DNA of 64,000 bases, from the NCBI RefSeq assembly GCF_016862775.1, contig NZ_BONP01000008.1, forward strand, positions 1 to 64,000, in the 5' to 3' direction. Both the position numbers and the translations under genes were made by a program. The stretch comes from Cellulomonas phragmiteti (GTDB lineage Bacteria; Actinomycetota; Actinomycetes; Actinomycetales; Cellulomonadaceae). The notes below the pieces were generated by a model, which saw only the letters and a list, made by a program, of their open reading frames with translations, was not told the origin of the DNA and searched no databases. Each line of letters opens with the position of its first letter. Position 1 is the first letter of the stretch. Shown here piece by piece: positions 62,402 to 64,000 of this stretch.

Positions 62402-63168
62402 GGGGCCACCTCCAGGGTGAGGTCCGGGCCCTCGAGCGGCTGCTCGGGGTCGGCGTGCGGGTGGGTGTGGTCGTGACCCGCCTCGCCGTGCTCGCCGCGC
62501 GCGGCGGGCGGTGGCCCGTCGTGCACGACCCGGCCGTGACGGAGCACGACGGCGCGGTCGATCAGGGGGGTGAACGCCCCGAGCTCGTGGAGGATGACGA
62601 CGACGGTCGTGCCGGCGTCGCGCAGCCCGGACAGCGCCGCGACGAACGTCTCCTGCGTGGGGACGTCGACGCCGGACGTCGGCTCGTCGAGCACCAGCAG
62701 CGCCGGCTCGCGCACCAGCGCCCGGGCGATGAGCACGCGCTGCTGCTGCCCGCCGGACATCTCCTGGACGCGGCGGTCACGCAGGTGACCGACACCGAGC
62801 TTCTCGAGCGCCGCGGTGGCGCGTGCGCGGCGGTCGCGAGGCGGACGGAGCCGCCGGCCGTGCAGCAGCCCGGAGACCACGATCTCGAGGGCGGTGGCGG
62901 GCACCCCGCCACCGGCCGCCATGCGCTGGGGGACGTACCCGATCCGCTGCCAGGGCGTGGCGCGCCCCAACGGCTCGCCGAGGAGGTGCACCGAGCCGGC
63001 TGCCAGCGGCACGACGCCGAGCAGACCGCGGACGAGGGTGGACTTGCCGGAGCCGTTGGCACCCAGCAGCGCCAGCACCTGCCCGGACGGCACGGTCAGG
63101 TCCACGCCGCGCACGACGGGCCGCCCGCCGAGCACCACCTGGAGGTCGCTGGCGTCGATCGCGTTCAC
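62398..63168 (-). CDS. znuC: Zinc/manganese-type ABC transporter ATP-binding protein
   Basis: A 256-residue ATPase starting at GTG 63168. Walker A LGANGSGKSTLVRGL, Q-loop YVPQRMA, signature MSGGQQQRVLIARAL and Walker B LLVLDEPTSGVD are intact; the H-loop is VVILHELGAF (with E in place of the common D/N). The last 35 residues are His-rich (GEHGEAGHDHTHPHADPEQP), a metal-binding tail common in ZnuC proteins. It overlaps the substrate-binding protein gene and the permease gene by 4 bp each. Confidence 0.95.
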   Translation of the reverse strand: MNAIDASDLQVVLGGRPVVRGVDLTVPSGQVLALLGANGSGKSTLVRGLLGVVPLAAGSVHLLGEPLGRATPWQRIGYVPQRMAAGGGVPATALEIVVSGLLHGRRLRPPRDRRARATAALEKLGVGHLRDRRVQEMSGGQQQRVLIARALVREPALLVLDEPTSGVDVPTQETFVAALSGLRDAGTTVVVILHELGAFTPLIDRAVVLRHGRVVHDGPPPAARGEHGEAGHDHTHPHADPEQPLEGPDLTLEVAP

Positions 63169-64000
63169 GAGCAGGACAATGCCACGCGCAGCGACTCGAG
63201 GTTGGTCCCGGCGATGGAGAAGTAGTCCTGCGTGTCGTCGACGAGGCCCTCCAGGGGGTCGAGGACCGCCGTGTCGACGCCGAGGTCGGCGGCCAGCGTC
63301 TCGGCGACCTTGGGCGACACGAGCGTCTCGAAGAAGATCGTCGTCACGCCCTCGGCCTCGACGATGCTCGCGACCTCGCGCAGCCGCGCCGGGGACGGCT
63401 CGGTCTCGGGGTCGATGCCGGAGATGCCGACCTGCCGGAGGTCGTAGCGGTGGGCGAGGTAGCCGAACGCCTCGTGCGTCGTGACCATGACGCGCCGCTC
63501 GCACGTCGCCAGCCCGGCCGCGTAGTCCGCGTCGAGCTCGGTGAAGCGCGCGGACAGCGCCTCGGCGTTCGCGCGGTAGGTGTCCGCTCCGCCGGGGTCG
63601 ACCTCCGTGAGCGCGTCGGCGACGGCCTCGGCCACGGCGGGCATGCGGGACGGGTCGAGCCAGAAGTGCGGGTCGAGGCCGCCGTGGTCGTGGCCGTCGT
63701 GGTCCTCCGCGGCGTGGTCCTCGGTCGCGTGGTCGTCGGCCGTGTGCTCCTCGGTCGCGTGCTCCTCGGCTGCGTGCTCGTCGTCGTGACCGTGCTCGTC
63801 CTCGTGACCGTGCTCGTCGTGGCCGTGCCCGTCGTCCGTCGCGGTGTCGTCGGTCGGCACGTCCGCCGCCGGCGCCTCGGCGGCGGCCGGCTCCTCGTCG
63901 TGCCCCTCGTCCTCGGTCGTCAGGAGGTCGGCGTACCGGGTGGCGTCGACGACGTGCTCCGGCGAGGTCTGCTCGAGGGCGTCGTCGACCGCCGGCTGGA
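63165..64000 (-). CDS. znuA: Zinc ABC transporter substrate-binding protein, 5' truncated
   Basis: The N-terminal half, including the signal peptide, lies beyond the window end; about 278 codons are seen, ending at 63165. A long His/Asp/Glu-rich loop (about 63680-63850) precedes the cluster-A1 core: GGLDPHFWLDPSRMPAVAEAVA, VMVTTHEAFGYLAHRYDLRQVG, TIFFETLVSPKVAETLAADLG. The conserved His (HFWLDP, THEAFGYL), Glu (FFETL) and Asp of ZnuA/TroA are present. The charged loop is a known feature of zinc-specific ZnuA proteins and probably gathers Zn(II). A Zur box would be expected upstream, outside the window. Confidence 0.93.
   Translation of the reverse strand, partial: QPAVDDALEQTSPEHVVDATRYADLLTTEDEGHDEEPAAAEAPAADVPTDDTATDDGHGHDEHGHEDEHGHDDEHAAEEHATEEHTADDHATEDHAAEDHDGHDHGGLDPHFWLDPSRMPAVAEAVADALTEVDPGGADTYRANAEALSARFTELDADYAAGLATCERRVMVTTHEAFGYLAHRYDLRQVGISGIDPETEPSPARLREVASIVEAEGVTTIFFETLVSPKVAETLAADLGVDTAVLDPLEGLVDDTQDYFSIAGTNLESLRVALSCS
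63676..63846 (-). repeat. Repetitive His/Asp/Glu-coding tract in znuA
   Basis: Imperfect 9- to 24-base units (such as CACGACGAGCAC, GAGGACCACGC on the minus strand) encode HGHDEHGHEDEH-like and ATEEHTADDHATEDH-like repeats. It is the metal-gathering loop; likely variable in length. Confidence 0.75.

Overview
The window is one stretch of a very GC-rich (about 74% G+C by eye) actinobacterial chromosome. GTG starts, 4-bp stop/start overlaps, a CIRCE-controlled hrcA-dnaJ pair, F420/mycothiol-type enzymes and the backbone gene order point to a Micrococcales member close to Cellulomonadaceae. The genus is inference; no rRNA is present to settle it. No tRNA, rRNA, insertion sequence, prophage or CRISPR array was found, and no gene-free stretch exceeds about 300 bases.

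Backbone: the conserved series leuS, degV, comEA-comEC-holA, rpsT, lepA, hemW, hrcA-dnaJ-rsmE, ppdK, phoH-ybeY-corC-era, leuA, recO, uppS, and a zinc-type ABC transporter at the right end runs across the window. Accessory modules are inserted between these landmarks. (1) 750-5076 has an anchored metallophosphoesterase, a lectin-M15 peptidase fusion and a DtxR/MntR-type regulator. (2) Between holA and rpsT (13135-15682) lie a degenerate EAL protein, a 42-residue secreted peptide gene missed by length cut-offs, and an XRE-TPR regulator, with a 26-bp palindrome and phased direct repeats between them. This looks like a peptide-signalling (RRNPP-like) cassette. (3) Between rpsT and lepA lies a circularly permuted ATP-grasp / alpha-E / transglutaminase trio (16337-19676). 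(4) Between era and leuA lies a same-strand 15.8-kb cluster (38223-54048): PP2C phosphatase, FHA protein, receptor-like Ser/Thr kinase, a 2041-residue Ig-like/fibronectin-III surface protein, MoxR ATPase, DUF58, a transglutaminase-fold membrane protein lacking its catalytic Cys and His, and an RDD-FHA protein.

How the parts fit: the kinase, phosphatase and two FHA proteins form a phospho-signalling set translationally coupled to a giant adhesin-like protein, next to a MoxR-DUF58-TgpA envelope module; together they look like an envelope-sensing or surface-assembly machine. The peptide cassette looks like an independent cell-cell signalling unit. Regulation visible in the DNA includes CIRCE before hrcA, a leucine leader peptide with an overlapping hairpin before leuA, a TetR-type operator at 54843-54874, several strong bidirectional hairpin terminators, and a recurrent TANNNT box 6-8 nt before start codons that implies many leaderless mRNAs.
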